A stretch of 64,000 nt of DNA, from NCBI RefSeq assembly GCF_902499045.1, contig NZ_CABVPL010000005.1:62001-126000 (forward strand), given 5' to 3'. Both the position numbers and the translations under genes were made by a program. Under the pieces are notes generated by a model, which was not told where the DNA came from, did no database searches, and saw only the letters and a list, made by a program, of their open reading frames with translations. Position 1 is the stretch's first letter, and each line of letters begins with the position of its first letter. Shown one piece after another: positions 55,222 through 64,000 of the stretch. This DNA comes from Burkholderia latens. GTDB lineage: Bacteria; Pseudomonadota; Gammaproteobacteria; Burkholderiales; Burkholderiaceae.

Positions 55222-55647
55222 CTAGCCGCCGCGCGCCGGCGGCTGCGTGATAAATGAAGCCTTGCCGATGCCGGCCCGCTCGCATGCCGTGACCACGCGC
55301 CCGATGAATTCGTAGCGCGTGCCTTCGTCGCCGCGTATATGCACGTCGGGTTGCGGGGTCATCGCCGAGACGGCCTTCAGGCGTTCGAGCAGCGACGCCG
55401 CATCGACATGGGTTTCGTTCCAGAAGAACTCGCCATCGCGATTGATCGCGATTTCGACGCTCCTGGGCGTGGTCTGGAGCGGTTGCACCGTTTCCTTCGG
55501 CAACTGAATCGGTACCGTATGAGTCACGACGGGGATCGTGATCAGAAAGATGATGAGCAGCACCAGCATGACGTCGACGAGCGGCGTCGTGTTGATGTCC
55601 GCCATGACTTCGTCTTCGCCTTCCGCTTCGCCAACGCGCATTGCCAT
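55222..55647 (-). CDS. exbD: ExbD-type proton channel subunit (first copy)
   Basis: 141 residues. Membrane segment with essential Asp in NTTPLVDVMLVLLIIFLITIPVV at about 19-41; periplasmic domain with VDAASLLERLKAV and PQPDVHIRGDEGTRYEFIGRVV. Starts 13 bases after exbB and ends nine bases before the second exbD. The shared N-terminus EVMADINTTPL with the second copy shows they are duplicates that have diverged in the periplasmic half. Confidence 0.92.
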   Translation of the reverse strand: MAMRVGEAEGEDEVMADINTTPLVDVMLVLLIIFLITIPVVTHTVPIQLPKETVQPLQTTPRSVEIAINRDGEFFWNETHVDAASLLERLKAVSAMTPQPDVHIRGDEGTRYEFIGRVVTACERAGIGKASFITQPPARGG

Positions 55648-55660
55648 GGCGTCACCCCGC

Positions 55661-56560
55661 TCAGTTGACTGCGTTCGCAGCTTTCAAGCCGGCGCGCGCC
55701 GCACGTCTTCCGCCCGCGAGCAGCACGGTGTGCAGCTGTGCGCCGAAAGCCCGTACGCGCTCCATCACCGACTTGTTGCGGCGAACGAGGAAGTTGTAGC
55801 CGAGCACGGCCGGCACCGCGACGGCCAGGCCGATCGCCGTCATGATCAGCGCCTCGCCGACCGGCCCGGCGACCTTGTCGATCGACGCTTGCCCCGCGAT
55901 GCCGATGGCGGTCAGTGCGTGATAAATCCCCCACACGGTGCCAAAGAGACCGACGAACGGCGACGTGGAGCCGACGGTCGCGAGGAACGCGAGCCCGTCT
56001 TGCAGGCGATTCGACACGCTCGTGGTCGCGCGCTCGATCGAGACGTCGATCCACGTGTTGCGATCGACGGCTTCGAGCAGCGCCTCGTCGTGATGCTCGC
56101 CCGCCTCGATCGCCGTTTGCGCGATGAAGCGAAACGGCGAAGCCTCGTCGAGTTGCTTGACGCCCTCGGCCAGCGACGGCGCGGCCCACAGATTGTCGTC
56201 GGCGTGCCGCGCGCGGCGGTTGGCGCGGTATTGCTCGACGAACTTCGTGACCATGATGTACCAGCTGCCCATCGACATCACCACGAGCAGCAGCAACACG
56301 AAGCGCGCAACGAAGTCGCCGTTCTTCCAGAGCGCACCGAGCCCGTAGGGGTTCGTGACCGTCTCGGCGGCCGCGGGCGGCGCCGCGTCGGGGGCCGGTT
56401 GCGCCGCCGCCGACTGCGGCGCGGGCGCGGCTTGCGCCGGCGTGCCGGCCGTGGCCGCGCTCGCCTGTGCGTAGGCGACGCGCGGGACGACGCTCGTGCC
56501 GACAGCGGCCACGCTGATGAGGATGCTCGTAACGAAAGCGGCAAGAATGCGTTTGCTCAT
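55661..56560 (-). CDS. exbB: ExbB-type proton channel subunit (MotA/TolQ family)
   Basis: 299 residues from ATG 56560, with CTGGAGC upstream. An N-terminal signal-like helix and an Ala/Pro-rich region (about 30-70) precede TM at about 83-105; the MotA/TolQ core follows with FLATVGSTSPFVGLFGTVWGIYHAL and GPVGEALIMTAIGLAVAVPAVLGYN, the two channel-lining helices. The N-terminal extension makes it of the long ExbB type. It forms the pentameric motor with ExbD that energises TonB. Confidence 0.93.
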   Translation of the reverse strand: MSKRILAAFVTSILISVAAVGTSVVPRVAYAQASAATAGTPAQAAPAPQSAAAQPAPDAAPPAAAETVTNPYGLGALWKNGDFVARFVLLLLVVMSMGSWYIMVTKFVEQYRANRRARHADDNLWAAPSLAEGVKQLDEASPFRFIAQTAIEAGEHHDEALLEAVDRNTWIDVSIERATTSVSNRLQDGLAFLATVGSTSPFVGLFGTVWGIYHALTAIGIAGQASIDKVAGPVGEALIMTAIGLAVAVPAVLGYNFLVRRNKSVMERVRAFGAQLHTVLLAGGRRAARAGLKAANAVN

Positions 56561-56620
56561 GTTCTGCTCCAGTCCAATTCGATTCAAATTTAGTTCGGCG
56601 GTTGCGGGCGGCCCGAAGCG

Positions 56621-57328
56621 TCAGTTCAGGTTGAACGAGAACGGCACCTGAACGCGCACGGCCTGCCCCTGGGCAATGCAGTTGAAGCGCTTGACGGCCT
56701 TGAACGCCGCACTGTCGAGACTGTCGTGATCGGACGATTGCGCGACGCGCTCGTTGGCGACGTGCCCTTGCGGATCGACGGTGAATTCGATGACCACGTC
56801 ACCCGTCTCCCCGTTCTCCTGTGCCTCCTTCGGATACGCGATCGAGCCGCGGATCTGATCGGAATTCGGGCATACGACCGAAATGGCCGTCTGCACCGGC
56901 GCGGGCTTGACCGGCTGCACCGGCGCCGGCGGCGCGGGCGGCGCAACCTGCGGAGTCGGTGCGGGCGCGGCCTGATGAACGATCGTCTGCTGCGGCGGCG
57001 CCTGCACCGGCACTTCGGGCGGCGGCACGAACGGCGGCGGCGGCGGCGCGAATTTCGGCGGAGGCAATTGCACGACCGGCAGCGGCGGAGGCGGCGGCGG
57101 CTTGACCGGCTCGATGATCCTGGTCTCGATCGGCCGCTGAATCACGTGCACCACCTTGTTCGCGAGCCCGTTGACGAGCGCCCATACGAGCACCACGTGC
57201 AGGGCGACGACGGCAGCAATGCCGCCGAAGCGCCGCGCGGAGCTCGCCTGTTTTCGCCCGAACTGCGCGATGCGCGGCGGCTTGGCCGGCGCCGAGGTAA
57301 CAGCTGAGAGTTGTCCTTCCACTTTCAT
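56621..57328 (-). CDS. tonB: TonB energy-transducing protein
   Basis: 235 residues from ATG 57328, preceded by GAAGGA; an ATG six bases upstream is too close to that site. One membrane anchor at about 35-55 (GGIAAVVALHVVLVWALVNGL), then a Pro-rich spacer (PPPPPPLP, PPPKFAPPPPPFVPPPEVP) from about 70-150, then a C-terminal TonB domain with YPKEAQENGETGDVVIEFTVDPQGHV and FNCIAQGQAVRVQVPFSF. It links the ExbBD motor to the outer-membrane receptor. Being in the same operon as one receptor suggests it is dedicated to it. Confidence 0.92.
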   Translation of the reverse strand: MKVEGQLSAVTSAPAKPPRIAQFGRKQASSARRFGGIAAVVALHVVLVWALVNGLANKVVHVIQRPIETRIIEPVKPPPPPPLPVVQLPPPKFAPPPPPFVPPPEVPVQAPPQQTIVHQAAPAPTPQVAPPAPPAPVQPVKPAPVQTAISVVCPNSDQIRGSIAYPKEAQENGETGDVVIEFTVDPQGHVANERVAQSSDHDSLDSAAFKAVKRFNCIAQGQAVRVQVPFSFNLN

Positions 57329-57342
57329 ACCCATCCTTCGTC

Positions 57343-57369
57343 GTCCCGGCGCGGGCCGCGCGCCGGGAC
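57343..57369 (-). other. Perfect hairpin between receptor and tonB genes
   Basis: GTCCCGGCGCG, loop GGCCG, CGCGCCGGGAC: an 11-base perfect stem in the 69-base gap between the receptor stop and the tonB start. No T run follows, so it is not a standard terminator; it could stabilise the receptor mRNA end, or partly block read-through so that the receptor is made in excess of the motor and importer. Confidence 0.6.
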
Positions 57370-57397
57370 CGGTTGCCACCTGGCGGCTGCGTCGCCG

Positions 57398-60118
57398 TCA
57401 GAACCGGTACGTCGCCCCGATCTGGAAGAAGCGGCCGAGGTCCGTGTAGAGCGACTGGTCATAGCCGGTGATGTCGGGCACGGCTTGCCACTCGACGTCG
57501 AACGGCGGCTTCTTGTCGAAGAGGTTCGTGATGCCGCCGTAAATCGTCCAATGCTTGAAGCCGCGGTAGTTGAACATCAGGTTGAACTGGCTGTACGACG
57601 CCACCGAGCCCGTGCCGCCGTCGCCGAATTCCGCGGCCACGGCGTTCGTATAGGGCCCCGTGTATTGCCAGGTCAGCGTGGTGGTCAGTTGCCGGTAGTC
57701 CCAGCTCAGGCTCGTATTGCCCTTCCAGCGCGGGTTGCTCGCGCCAAACGGCTGCAGCAGCGCCAGGTTGTTGCCGGCGAAGTCCTGCGGCGCGGCGCCG
57801 GGGCTGTGCAGCTTGAAGTGCCAAACGTAAGCCCAGTCGCCCGCCAGCGTGAACGTGCCGTACTTGGTGCGCACCGCTTTGCGGAAGTTGAGATCGAAAC
57901 CGTCGGTGTCGAGCGCACCGAGGTTCACGAACTTCTGAACGAGGTAACGCACCGAGCCGTCGGCGTTGCGCACGACGCGGGACGGATCGTTGGCGACGAG
58001 CACCGCGTTCGGATCGTCGGTGCCGATGACTCCGTCGATGCGCACCTTGTAGAACGCCGCGCCGATATCGGTCGTCGCGTCGGGCGAAAGCTGGAAGCCG
58101 ATGTTGTAGTTCTTCGTGTGCTCGGGTTGAAGGTTCGGATTGCCCGCGACCTGCTCCGTCGTGAAGTGCTTCGTCGGCACACCGCTCGGATCGTTCGGAT
58201 CGACGAGGTTCTGGTGAGAGAGATAGACGGCCTGCGAGTTTTCGACGAGGGTCGGCGCGCGGAAGCCGCGGCTGTACGACGCATAGGTCGTCAGCATCTG
58301 CACCGGCTGAAAACGCAGCGCAAAGCTCGGCGAATACGCGCCGCCGAAGTCGCTGTAGTGATCGTAGCGGCCCGCCTGCGTGAACGTCAGGTTGCGCAGG
58401 ATCGGAATGTCGATCTGGTAGAACGCGGCGGCGACGTTGCGCGAGCCCTCCACCGTCTGCACGTTCGCGGGCGCCGATACGCCCTGCGACGCGAGCGTCT
58501 GCGGGTTGATCGTCGACGATTCGTGGCGGAACTCGGTGCCCACGCCGAGGCCGACCGCGCCGCCGGGCAGCGTGAAGAGATTCGACGTCGAGGCCTTGGC
58601 CGTCACGCTGTCGATCTTCGAGATGGCCTGCTGATCGTCGTCGGTGAAAACGCCGTTCAGGCCGTTCGGCGTGGAGGCCGGGTTCGAGAAGTTGTAGGTG
58701 CCGTTGGCGAGCATGTTCTCGAGGCCCGCGACGTTGAGCCGGTTGCGATACGTCGTATCGACGGTGCTCTGCGAGTGCCCGTAATCGGCCGACCAGTCCC
58801 ATGCGCCGAACCTGCCCGCGTCGAACGAGCCTTTGACGCCGGTGTTCGCCATCCAGAACGTCGATACCGTGTCCGCCTGCACGACGTTGCCTGGGAAGGT
58901 CAGGTTGATCGCCGTCGGCACGCCGAACGGGTTATACGGATTGCTTACCGGTACGGTGCGCGGCACCGGCGAGACGGACCCGGTCGCAGGGTTGTAGACG
59001 TTCGTCGTGCTCGAGATCGACGCGGGGCCCTGCAACTGGACGGTTTCATCGCGGCTCACCCAGAAGCCCGCATAGGCCTGCGTGTTGTCGTCGATCTTGA
59101 ACGTGGCGCGCACCTTCGCGTTCAGGCGCGTCGTGGACGGAACGAGCGACGTCGAGGCGGCCGGGTTGTACGTGCAATTGGTCGCGCTCGTGGTGCTGCC
59201 CGGCGGGCACGGCGAAAGCGGCACCTTCGAGCCGTCCGCCCGCGACCAGTACGATTGCTGGTTCGGCCCGAGCGGCGCGGCCAGCCCGCCCGGATATTGG
59301 GTGAAGTCTTGCGCCGACGTCATATCGCGATCGCCGAGCGTCGAGCCGGAATCGCGGTAATAGCTGGCGGCCGCGGTGATGTTGAAGCGATCCGAATTCA
59401 GATCGCCGAAGCCGGCCAGTACGCTGAAGTTGCCTTGCCCGTCGCCCGGATGCTGCGCCTTGCCGAGCTGGCCGTCGATCTGCAGGCCCTGGAAGTTCTT
59501 CTTCGTAATGATGTTGACGACGCCCGCGATCGCGTCCGAACCGTAGACGGATACCGCCCCGGTCTTGACGATCTCGACGCGCTCCACCATGTTCAGCGGG
59601 ATCGCGTTGACATCGAAGAACGTGTCGGTGAAGTTCACCGACTGCGCATAGTTCGCGACGCGCTGACCGTCGACGAGCACGAGCGTGTATTTCTCGCTGA
59701 GCCCGCGCAACGCGATGCCGGCGCCGCCCGGGGCCGAGCTGTTCATCGTCGTCTGGCCCCAGCTGCTTGCGGAATTGGCCGAGGTCGAACGCAGGAAATC
59801 GGCGACCGTCGTGTATCCGCTTTGCTGGATTTCCTTCGCGGTGATGACCTGCACTTCGGTGTGGCCGACCTTGTCCGATGTGCGGATCAGCGAGCCCGTC
59901 ACTTCGAACTTGTCGAGCTTTTTCACGGTCTGCCCGCCCGCGGCGGCGCCGGATGCCGGCGCGGGCGCGACCGCGGCCGTGCTGCCGGTTTGCTCGGCGG
60001 GGACACCCCCGTCGACAGGCGTTGTCTGCGCGTAAGCCGAGGTACCCAAAGCCGCCGTCAACGCGACTTCAGCCCACGCGATGCTGCGTATTGCCGATCC
60101 CAAAGCCGTTGGTTTCAT
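57398..60118 (-). CDS. TonB-dependent outer-membrane receptor
   Basis: 906 residues from ATG 60118, preceded by AAAGGGG. Signal peptide ends at SAYAQ (about residue 31). A Gly/Ala/Pro-rich stretch leads to KKLDKFEVTGSLIR, resembling a TonB box plus the GS(R/L)I motif of long receptors. The plug domain spans about 75-190 (VQVITAKEIQQSGYTTVADFLRST; LRGLSEKYTLVLVDGQRVA; YGSDAIAGVVNIITK). The remaining ~700 residues form the barrel, ending with aromatic TYRF. This long type is more common in xanthomonads and sphingomonads and is often tied to peptide or siderophore uptake. First gene of the import operon. Confidence 0.92.
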   Translation of the reverse strand: MKPTALGSAIRSIAWAEVALTAALGTSAYAQTTPVDGGVPAEQTGSTAAVAPAPASGAAAGGQTVKKLDKFEVTGSLIRTSDKVGHTEVQVITAKEIQQSGYTTVADFLRSTSANSASSWGQTTMNSSAPGGAGIALRGLSEKYTLVLVDGQRVANYAQSVNFTDTFFDVNAIPLNMVERVEIVKTGAVSVYGSDAIAGVVNIITKKNFQGLQIDGQLGKAQHPGDGQGNFSVLAGFGDLNSDRFNITAAASYYRDSGSTLGDRDMTSAQDFTQYPGGLAAPLGPNQQSYWSRADGSKVPLSPCPPGSTTSATNCTYNPAASTSLVPSTTRLNAKVRATFKIDDNTQAYAGFWVSRDETVQLQGPASISSTTNVYNPATGSVSPVPRTVPVSNPYNPFGVPTAINLTFPGNVVQADTVSTFWMANTGVKGSFDAGRFGAWDWSADYGHSQSTVDTTYRNRLNVAGLENMLANGTYNFSNPASTPNGLNGVFTDDDQQAISKIDSVTAKASTSNLFTLPGGAVGLGVGTEFRHESSTINPQTLASQGVSAPANVQTVEGSRNVAAAFYQIDIPILRNLTFTQAGRYDHYSDFGGAYSPSFALRFQPVQMLTTYASYSRGFRAPTLVENSQAVYLSHQNLVDPNDPSGVPTKHFTTEQVAGNPNLQPEHTKNYNIGFQLSPDATTDIGAAFYKVRIDGVIGTDDPNAVLVANDPSRVVRNADGSVRYLVQKFVNLGALDTDGFDLNFRKAVRTKYGTFTLAGDWAYVWHFKLHSPGAAPQDFAGNNLALLQPFGASNPRWKGNTSLSWDYRQLTTTLTWQYTGPYTNAVAAEFGDGGTGSVASYSQFNLMFNYRGFKHWTIYGGITNLFDKKPPFDVEWQAVPDITGYDQSLYTDLGRFFQIGATYRF

Positions 60119-60901
60119 AACACCCCTTTGTCGTCGCAAGGCCTGACCTTTTTGTATGCACGGAGATTCGCCGGCCTTTCGATAGCGTTGCCCCGCTTTC
60201 CCGATTCCTCATCCGACTCTCGGAACCATTCCATTCGCCTGCTTATTTCTTTCAACATTCTTTCTTGCATTTCCAATAAGAAAGAATCTGAAATTCGATA
60301 AATGGCATACCCATATAATTAAGATCCCTAACTACATGGAATAGACTTTCCCGGCATCGAACGGCTGCAGACGACCCGCACCCTGGCGCATTCGCACCAT
60401 GGCGCTTCATCAATTAGAGCGTACGCACTACCGGGAAATGGCCGTCGCGCGTCGAAGAGCAGCTTTACGTTTTCGCTTTGAAAGTCTTAATGCACGGAGT
60501 TTTCGTTACCGTTCACTACCAAAGTTTTACGCTGGACGCGAACATAGCAGGACAGAATCGCAGCGTCAAAAAATATTTGATGCGACATAACTTTGTTTAG
60601 GTGCATTAAACGCACTCAGTTGGTGCCGAATGAAGCGATATGGATCGCCAACCGCTACCGTCGTCTTGTCTTCCTTATTCGGCGGCTTTTCCCGCTCGCT
60701 CGCGAATGCGCCGCAATGGAGCACACGGTCACACTCGGCATCCCGAATTTTTTGTTTCGCGGAGATGCGGCGCTCCCAAGCCGGAAGACACGCCGGATTT
60801 CACTACACCCGACGTCGAGCCCGCGCGCGACCGCGCCGCGATTCGACACCGGCTCGTCGCCGGCTGCGACAATGTGGCGATCGAATCTATGCGAGGTATC
60901 G
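60119..60901. other. Long AT-rich divergent region upstream of receptor and LysR gene
   Basis: 783 bases, the longest gap in the window and distinctly richer in A and T than the rest, especially 60240-60340 and 60440-60610. It must contain the receptor promoter and the LysR promoter. The open frames covering it (for example one joined to the LysR gene from 60593) have no ribosome binding site. No Fur box is evident to me. Confidence 0.55.
60257..60287. repeat. Perfect inverted repeat upstream of the receptor
   Basis: ATTCTTTCTT at 60257-60266 and AAGAAAGAAT at 60278-60287 enclose an 11-base spacer. It is AT-rich in a GC-rich genome and lies 139-169 bases upstream of the receptor start. The size and symmetry suit a repressor operator; as a hairpin it is weak. 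Confidence 0.55.
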
Positions 60902-61825
60902 ATGGAACTCAGGCAACTGCGCTATTTCGTCAGCGTCGTCGAGCACGGCACCATGGGCAAGGCCGCGCTCGAGCTCGGCGTGGTCACGTCCGCACTGAGC
61001 CAGCAGATCAGCCGGCTCGAGAGCGAGCTGTCTACCCGCCTGCTGCAACGCACGTCCGCGGGCGTCGTTCCGACGGACGCCGGTCTCGCATTCTGGAGAC
61101 AGGCGCAACTCGCACTGCGCCACGTCGACGATGCGGCGCTTGCGGCCCGTCACGCGCGCCTGTCGGGACATGTCAGCGTGGGGCTCGCACCGAGCACCAC
61201 CGGCGTGCTCGGCCTCGCGTTCATGAAGGCGATGCGGCAGCGCTATCCGGATGTCCGGCTGCGCATGGTCGAAAGCCTGTCCGGCTACCTCGGTGCGATG
61301 CTGAGCGCACGCCAGATCGACCTGGCGATCCTGTTCCGCGAAGAACCCGCGCAGCGCTGGAGCGTCATGCCGTTGCTCGACGAGCACCTGTTCGTGATCG
61401 GCGCCGCCGGCCAGCCGCACATGCCTGTCGGGCCGCAAGTCTTTCTGGCCGATATCGGCGCGCTGCCGCTCATCCTGCCCAGCGGCCCGCACGGCCTGCG
61501 CGCGTTGCTCGATACCGCGTTCGCGCGTACCGGCTTCAGCCCGTACATCGCGGCCGAAGTCGACGGCCTCGCCATGTTGATGGATGCGGTGCGCGGCGGC
61601 CTCGGCGCAACCATTCAACCGGGCGCGGCGCTCGCGCGGCTCGAAAATGCCGCACTTGCGAGCGTGCCGGTTGCCGACGCGCATGCGACGCGCCCGAACC
61701 TGATCGCAAGCGTTTCCGACGATGAACTGTCGCCCGCCGGGCTCGCGGCGCGCGTCGTGCTCGCCGACGTCGCGCGCGAGATCGTCGCGGCCGGCGGCTG
61801 GCCCGGCGCTACGCTGCGCACGTAA
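60902..61825 (+). CDS. tcuR: LysR family regulator, TcuR-like
   Basis: 307 residues from ATG 60902 with GAGG six bases upstream. Helix-turn-helix at residues 1-60: MELRQLRYFVSVVEHGTMGKAALELGVVTSALSQQISRLE. The effector domain follows (GHVSVGLAPSTTGVLGLAFMKAM). It lies 92 bases upstream of tcuA in the same direction. In Salmonella, TcuR activates the tcuABC operon in response to tricarballylate; the same role is inferred here. Confidence 0.85.
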   Translation: MELRQLRYFVSVVEHGTMGKAALELGVVTSALSQQISRLESELSTRLLQRTSAGVVPTDAGLAFWRQAQLALRHVDDAALAARHARLSGHVSVGLAPSTTGVLGLAFMKAMRQRYPDVRLRMVESLSGYLGAMLSARQIDLAILFREEPAQRWSVMPLLDEHLFVIGAAGQPHMPVGPQVFLADIGALPLILPSGPHGLRALLDTAFARTGFSPYIAAEVDGLAMLMDAVRGGLGATIQPGAALARLENAALASVPVADAHATRPNLIASVSDDELSPAGLAARVVLADVAREIVAAGGWPGATLRT

Positions 61826-61917
61826 CCCTTCACGAAAACTGAAGACGTGTTGCCGTCTTGCTGATGGCGGCATGCCGCGTCGATCCGTAGAGTCGCGTCT
61901 CAAAGGAGACAACTCAG

Positions 61918-63324
61918 ATGGTCGACGTTCTCGTAATCGGCGGAGGCAACGCCGCGCTCTGCGCCGCCTTGATGGCGCGCGAAGCCGGCGCCTCGGTCCT
62001 GCTTCTCGAAGCCGCCCCGCGCGAATGGCGCGGCGGAAATTCCCAGCACACCCGCAACCTGCGCTGCATGCACGATGCGCCGCAGGACGTATTGGTCGGC
62101 GCCTATCCCGAAGAGGAATACTGGCAAGACCTGCTGAAAGTGACCGGCGGCATCACGAACGAAGCGTTGGCGCGATTGGTGATTCGCGCGTCGTCGACGT
62201 GTCGTCCGTGGATGCGTTCGCACGGCGTGCGCTTTCAGCCGCCGCTGTCCGGCGCACTGCACGTCGCGCGAACCAACGCATTCTTCATGGGCGGCGGCAA
62301 GGCGCTCGTAAATGCCTATTACCGCAGCGCCGAAGCACTCGGCGTACAGATCCGCTACGACACGCCGGTCGACGCGATCGAGCTCGACGGCGAACGCTTC
62401 GTCGCCGCGCGCAGCGGCGCACGACGCTTCGACGCACGCAGCTGCGTGCTGGCGGCCGGCGGGTTCGAATCCAATCGCGAATGGTTGCGTGAGGCCTGGG
62501 GGCAAGACGAGCGCGGCGAGTGGCCCGCCGACAACTTCCTGATCCGCGGTACGCGGTTCAATCAAGGCGTGCTGCTCAAAACCATGATCGACGCCGGCGC
62601 GGACACGATCGGCGATCCGTCGCAGTCGCACTGCGTCGCCATCGACGCCCGTGCGCCGCTGTACGACGGCGGCATCTGCACGCGCATCGACTGCGTATCG
62701 CTCGGTGTCGTCGTCAACCGCGACGCACGGCGCTTCTATGACGAGGGCGAGGACTTCTGGCCGAAGCGCTACGCGATCTGGGGCCGGCTCGTCGCCGGGC
62801 AACCGGGCCAGACCGCTTACTCGATCATCGACGCAAAAGCCGTCGGACGCTTCATGCCGCCGGTCTTTCCCGGCGTCAGGGCCGATTCGTTGCCGGAACT
62901 CGCGCGCCGGCTGGACCTGCCCGAGCACGCGTTCGTCGACACGCTCCGCGCGTACAACGCCGCATGCCGGATCGGCACCTTCGACCATACGACGCTCGAC
63001 GACTGTCGTACCGAAGGGCTCTCGCCCGCCAAAACTCACTGGGCGCGCCCGATCGACACACCGCCGTTCTTCGGCTATGCATTGCGCCCCGGCATCACGT
63101 TCACGTATCTGGGGCTCAAGGTGAACGAACGTGCGCAGGTTCATTTCGGCGGAAGGCCGAGCGACAACCTGTTCGTTGCCGGTGAAATGATGGCCGGCAA
63201 CGTGCTCGGCAAGGGTTATACGGCTGGCGTCGGCATGTCGATCGGCACCGCATTCGGACGTATCGCCGGCACCCAGGCGGCGAAGGCCGCTCAATCGACT
63301 GGAGTCCAACGTGCAGAATCTTGA
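61918..63324 (+). CDS. tcuA: FAD-dependent tricarballylate dehydrogenase
   Basis: 468 residues, with AAAGGAG ten bases before ATG 61918. FAD-binding motif [24 protein letters not shown] at residues 8-31; fumarate-reductase-like FAD domain with SQHTRNLR and FMGGGKALV, and the C-terminal FAD contact [26 protein letters not shown]. TcuA oxidises tricarballylate to cis-aconitate, which enters the TCA cycle. Its last 14 bases overlap tcuB. Confidence 0.93.
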   Translation: MVDVLVIGGGNAALCAALMAREAGASVLLLEAAPREWRGGNSQHTRNLRCMHDAPQDVLVGAYPEEEYWQDLLKVTGGITNEALARLVIRASSTCRPWMRSHGVRFQPPLSGALHVARTNAFFMGGGKALVNAYYRSAEALGVQIRYDTPVDAIELDGERFVAARSGARRFDARSCVLAAGGFESNREWLREAWGQDERGEWPADNFLIRGTRFNQGVLLKTMIDAGADTIGDPSQSHCVAIDARAPLYDGGICTRIDCVSLGVVVNRDARRFYDEGEDFWPKRYAIWGRLVAGQPGQTAYSIIDAKAVGRFMPPVFPGVRADSLPELARRLDLPEHAFVDTLRAYNAACRIGTFDHTTLDDCRTEGLSPAKTHWARPIDTPPFFGYALRPGITFTYLGLKVNERAQVHFGGRPSDNLFVAGEMMAGNVLGKGYTAGVGMSIGTAFGRIAGTQAAKAAQSTGVQRAES

Positions 63325-64000
63325 AGAACGCCTTCGCGACGCGCGGGCGCCCGCACCTGCGAGCCGGCCATCGGACGGCACGAGCCGTACCGCGGTCATT
63401 CGCGTGCTTCCCGTCACCGACAACGAAGCCGAAGTCGCGCGGCAGATGAGTATCTGCAACGCGTGCCGCTATTGCGAAGGATTCTGCGCCGTCTTTCCGG
63501 CCATGACGCGCAGGCTCGACTTCGCCAAGGCCGACGTCAACTACCTCGCTAACCTGTGCCACAACTGCGGTGCGTGCTACCACGCATGCCAGTACGCACC
63601 GCCGCATGAATTCGCCGTGAACGTGCCGAAGGCGATGGCGCAGGTCCGCTTCGATACCTATGTCGAGTATGCCTGGCCGGCGTCGATGGGCAAGCTGTAC
63701 CAGCGCAACGGCCTCACGATCGCACTCGCCCTCGCGGCCGGGCTCGCGCTGTTTCTGCTGCTCGGCATCGGAACGCATGGCTCGCTGCTGAATGGTCCGA
63801 ACGGCGGCAACTTTTATGCGGTCTTTCCGCACAACCTGCTCGCGGTGATGTTCGGCGGCGTCTTCGCGCTGGCGATGCTCGCGCTCGGCATCGGCGTGTC
63901 GCGATTCTGGCGCGACGTGTCCGCGGGAACGGCGAGCGCACCCGCGGTCGCGGAAGCGGCCAAGCACGCGCTCGCGCTGACCTATCTCGATGGCGGCCAC
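63311..64000 (+). CDS. tcuB: Tricarballylate utilisation protein TcuB, N-terminal part
   Basis: Starts at GTG 63311 ([19 protein letters not shown]), overlapping the tcuA end, and runs off the window: 230 residues visible. Two ferredoxin-like cysteine groups at about residues 50-100, [16 protein letters not shown] and [16 protein letters not shown], should hold two 4Fe-4S clusters. Membrane helices begin at about residue 137 ([18 protein letters not shown]) and 165. TcuB re-oxidises the FADH2 of TcuA and passes electrons to the quinone pool. Confidence 0.9.
   Translation, partial: MQNLEERLRDARAPAPASRPSDGTSRTAVIRVLPVTDNEAEVARQMSICNACRYCEGFCAVFPAMTRRLDFAKADVNYLANLCHNCGACYHACQYAPPHEFAVNVPKAMAQVRFDTYVEYAWPASMGKLYQRNGLTIALALAAGLALFLLLGIGTHGSLLNGPNGGNFYAVFPHNLLAVMFGGVFALAMLALGIGVSRFWRDVSAGTASAPAVAEAAKHALALTYLDGGH

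Noticed and set aside
57311-60301. 996-codon plus-strand open frame opposite the TonB-dependent receptor
   Set aside because: Arg/Val-rich reverse-frame composition; the minus strand has signal peptide, plug and barrel signatures.
1-64000. CRISPR arrays, tRNA/rRNA genes, insertion sequences, phage genes
   Set aside because: No regularly spaced repeats, no cloverleaf-like sequence, no transposase or integrase motifs and no terminal inverted repeats were found on reading both strands.

Overview
The window is a GC-rich, gene-dense stretch of a Burkholderia-type betaproteobacterial replicon, most likely of the B. cepacia complex. The evidence is the presence of families concentrated in that group (DUF3331, DUF4148, DUF3142), thiolase and 3-hydroxyacyl-CoA dehydrogenase sequences close to the Cupriavidus BktB and PaaH types, and the large regulator content. 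I see no rRNA, tRNA, CRISPR array, insertion sequence or prophage.

Layout. 1-8 kb: ordinary accessory metabolism (secreted DUF3142 protein, chloroperoxidase-like esterase, SDR divergent from an AraC regulator, exported aldose 1-epimerase, MHS-type transporter, ketopantoate reductase family enzyme). 8.3-20.8 kb: a signal-transduction island with two paralogous ECF sigma factors (one with an anti-sigma factor), two sensor kinases, a receiver-only regulator, a FixJ-type regulator, two DUF3331 paralogues, and small stress-type proteins (Ohr, cupin, DUF4148, USP, BON). Several of its intergenic regions share a direct-repeat DNA motif, GAYACAT followed about one helical turn later by GATAC, which I take to be a previously unlabelled regulon. 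21-26.8 kb: TetR regulator, a molybdenum hydroxylase (separate FAD subunit, fused Fe-S plus molybdopterin subunit) and an MFS importer, forming a small catabolic module. 27-31.3 kb: a two-gene operon of a long Sel1-repeat exported protein and an exported protein of unknown function.

31.5-45.2 kb: fatty-acid type catabolism. A minus-strand set (acyl-CoA dehydrogenase, ETF-ubiquinone oxidoreductase, BktB-type thiolase, 3-hydroxybutyryl-CoA dehydrogenase) ends at a strong terminator and is divergent from pntAB transhydrogenase. Next come an AraC regulator, an acyl-CoA ligase and a second AraC regulator. 45.2-47.4 kb: an OmpR/EnvZ-type two-component pair. 47.8-60.1 kb: one long minus-strand operon that appears to encode a complete trans-envelope import route: TonB-dependent receptor, dedicated TonB, ExbB, two ExbD, a TPR protein and a YejABEF-type peptide ABC importer. 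60.9-64 kb: LysR regulator, TcuA and the start of TcuB, for tricarballylate oxidation; the window ends inside tcuB.

Starts were chosen from ribosome binding sites, signal peptides, family length and overlap with neighbours. Functions named by family are inferences from sequence motifs read by eye; no database search was run.
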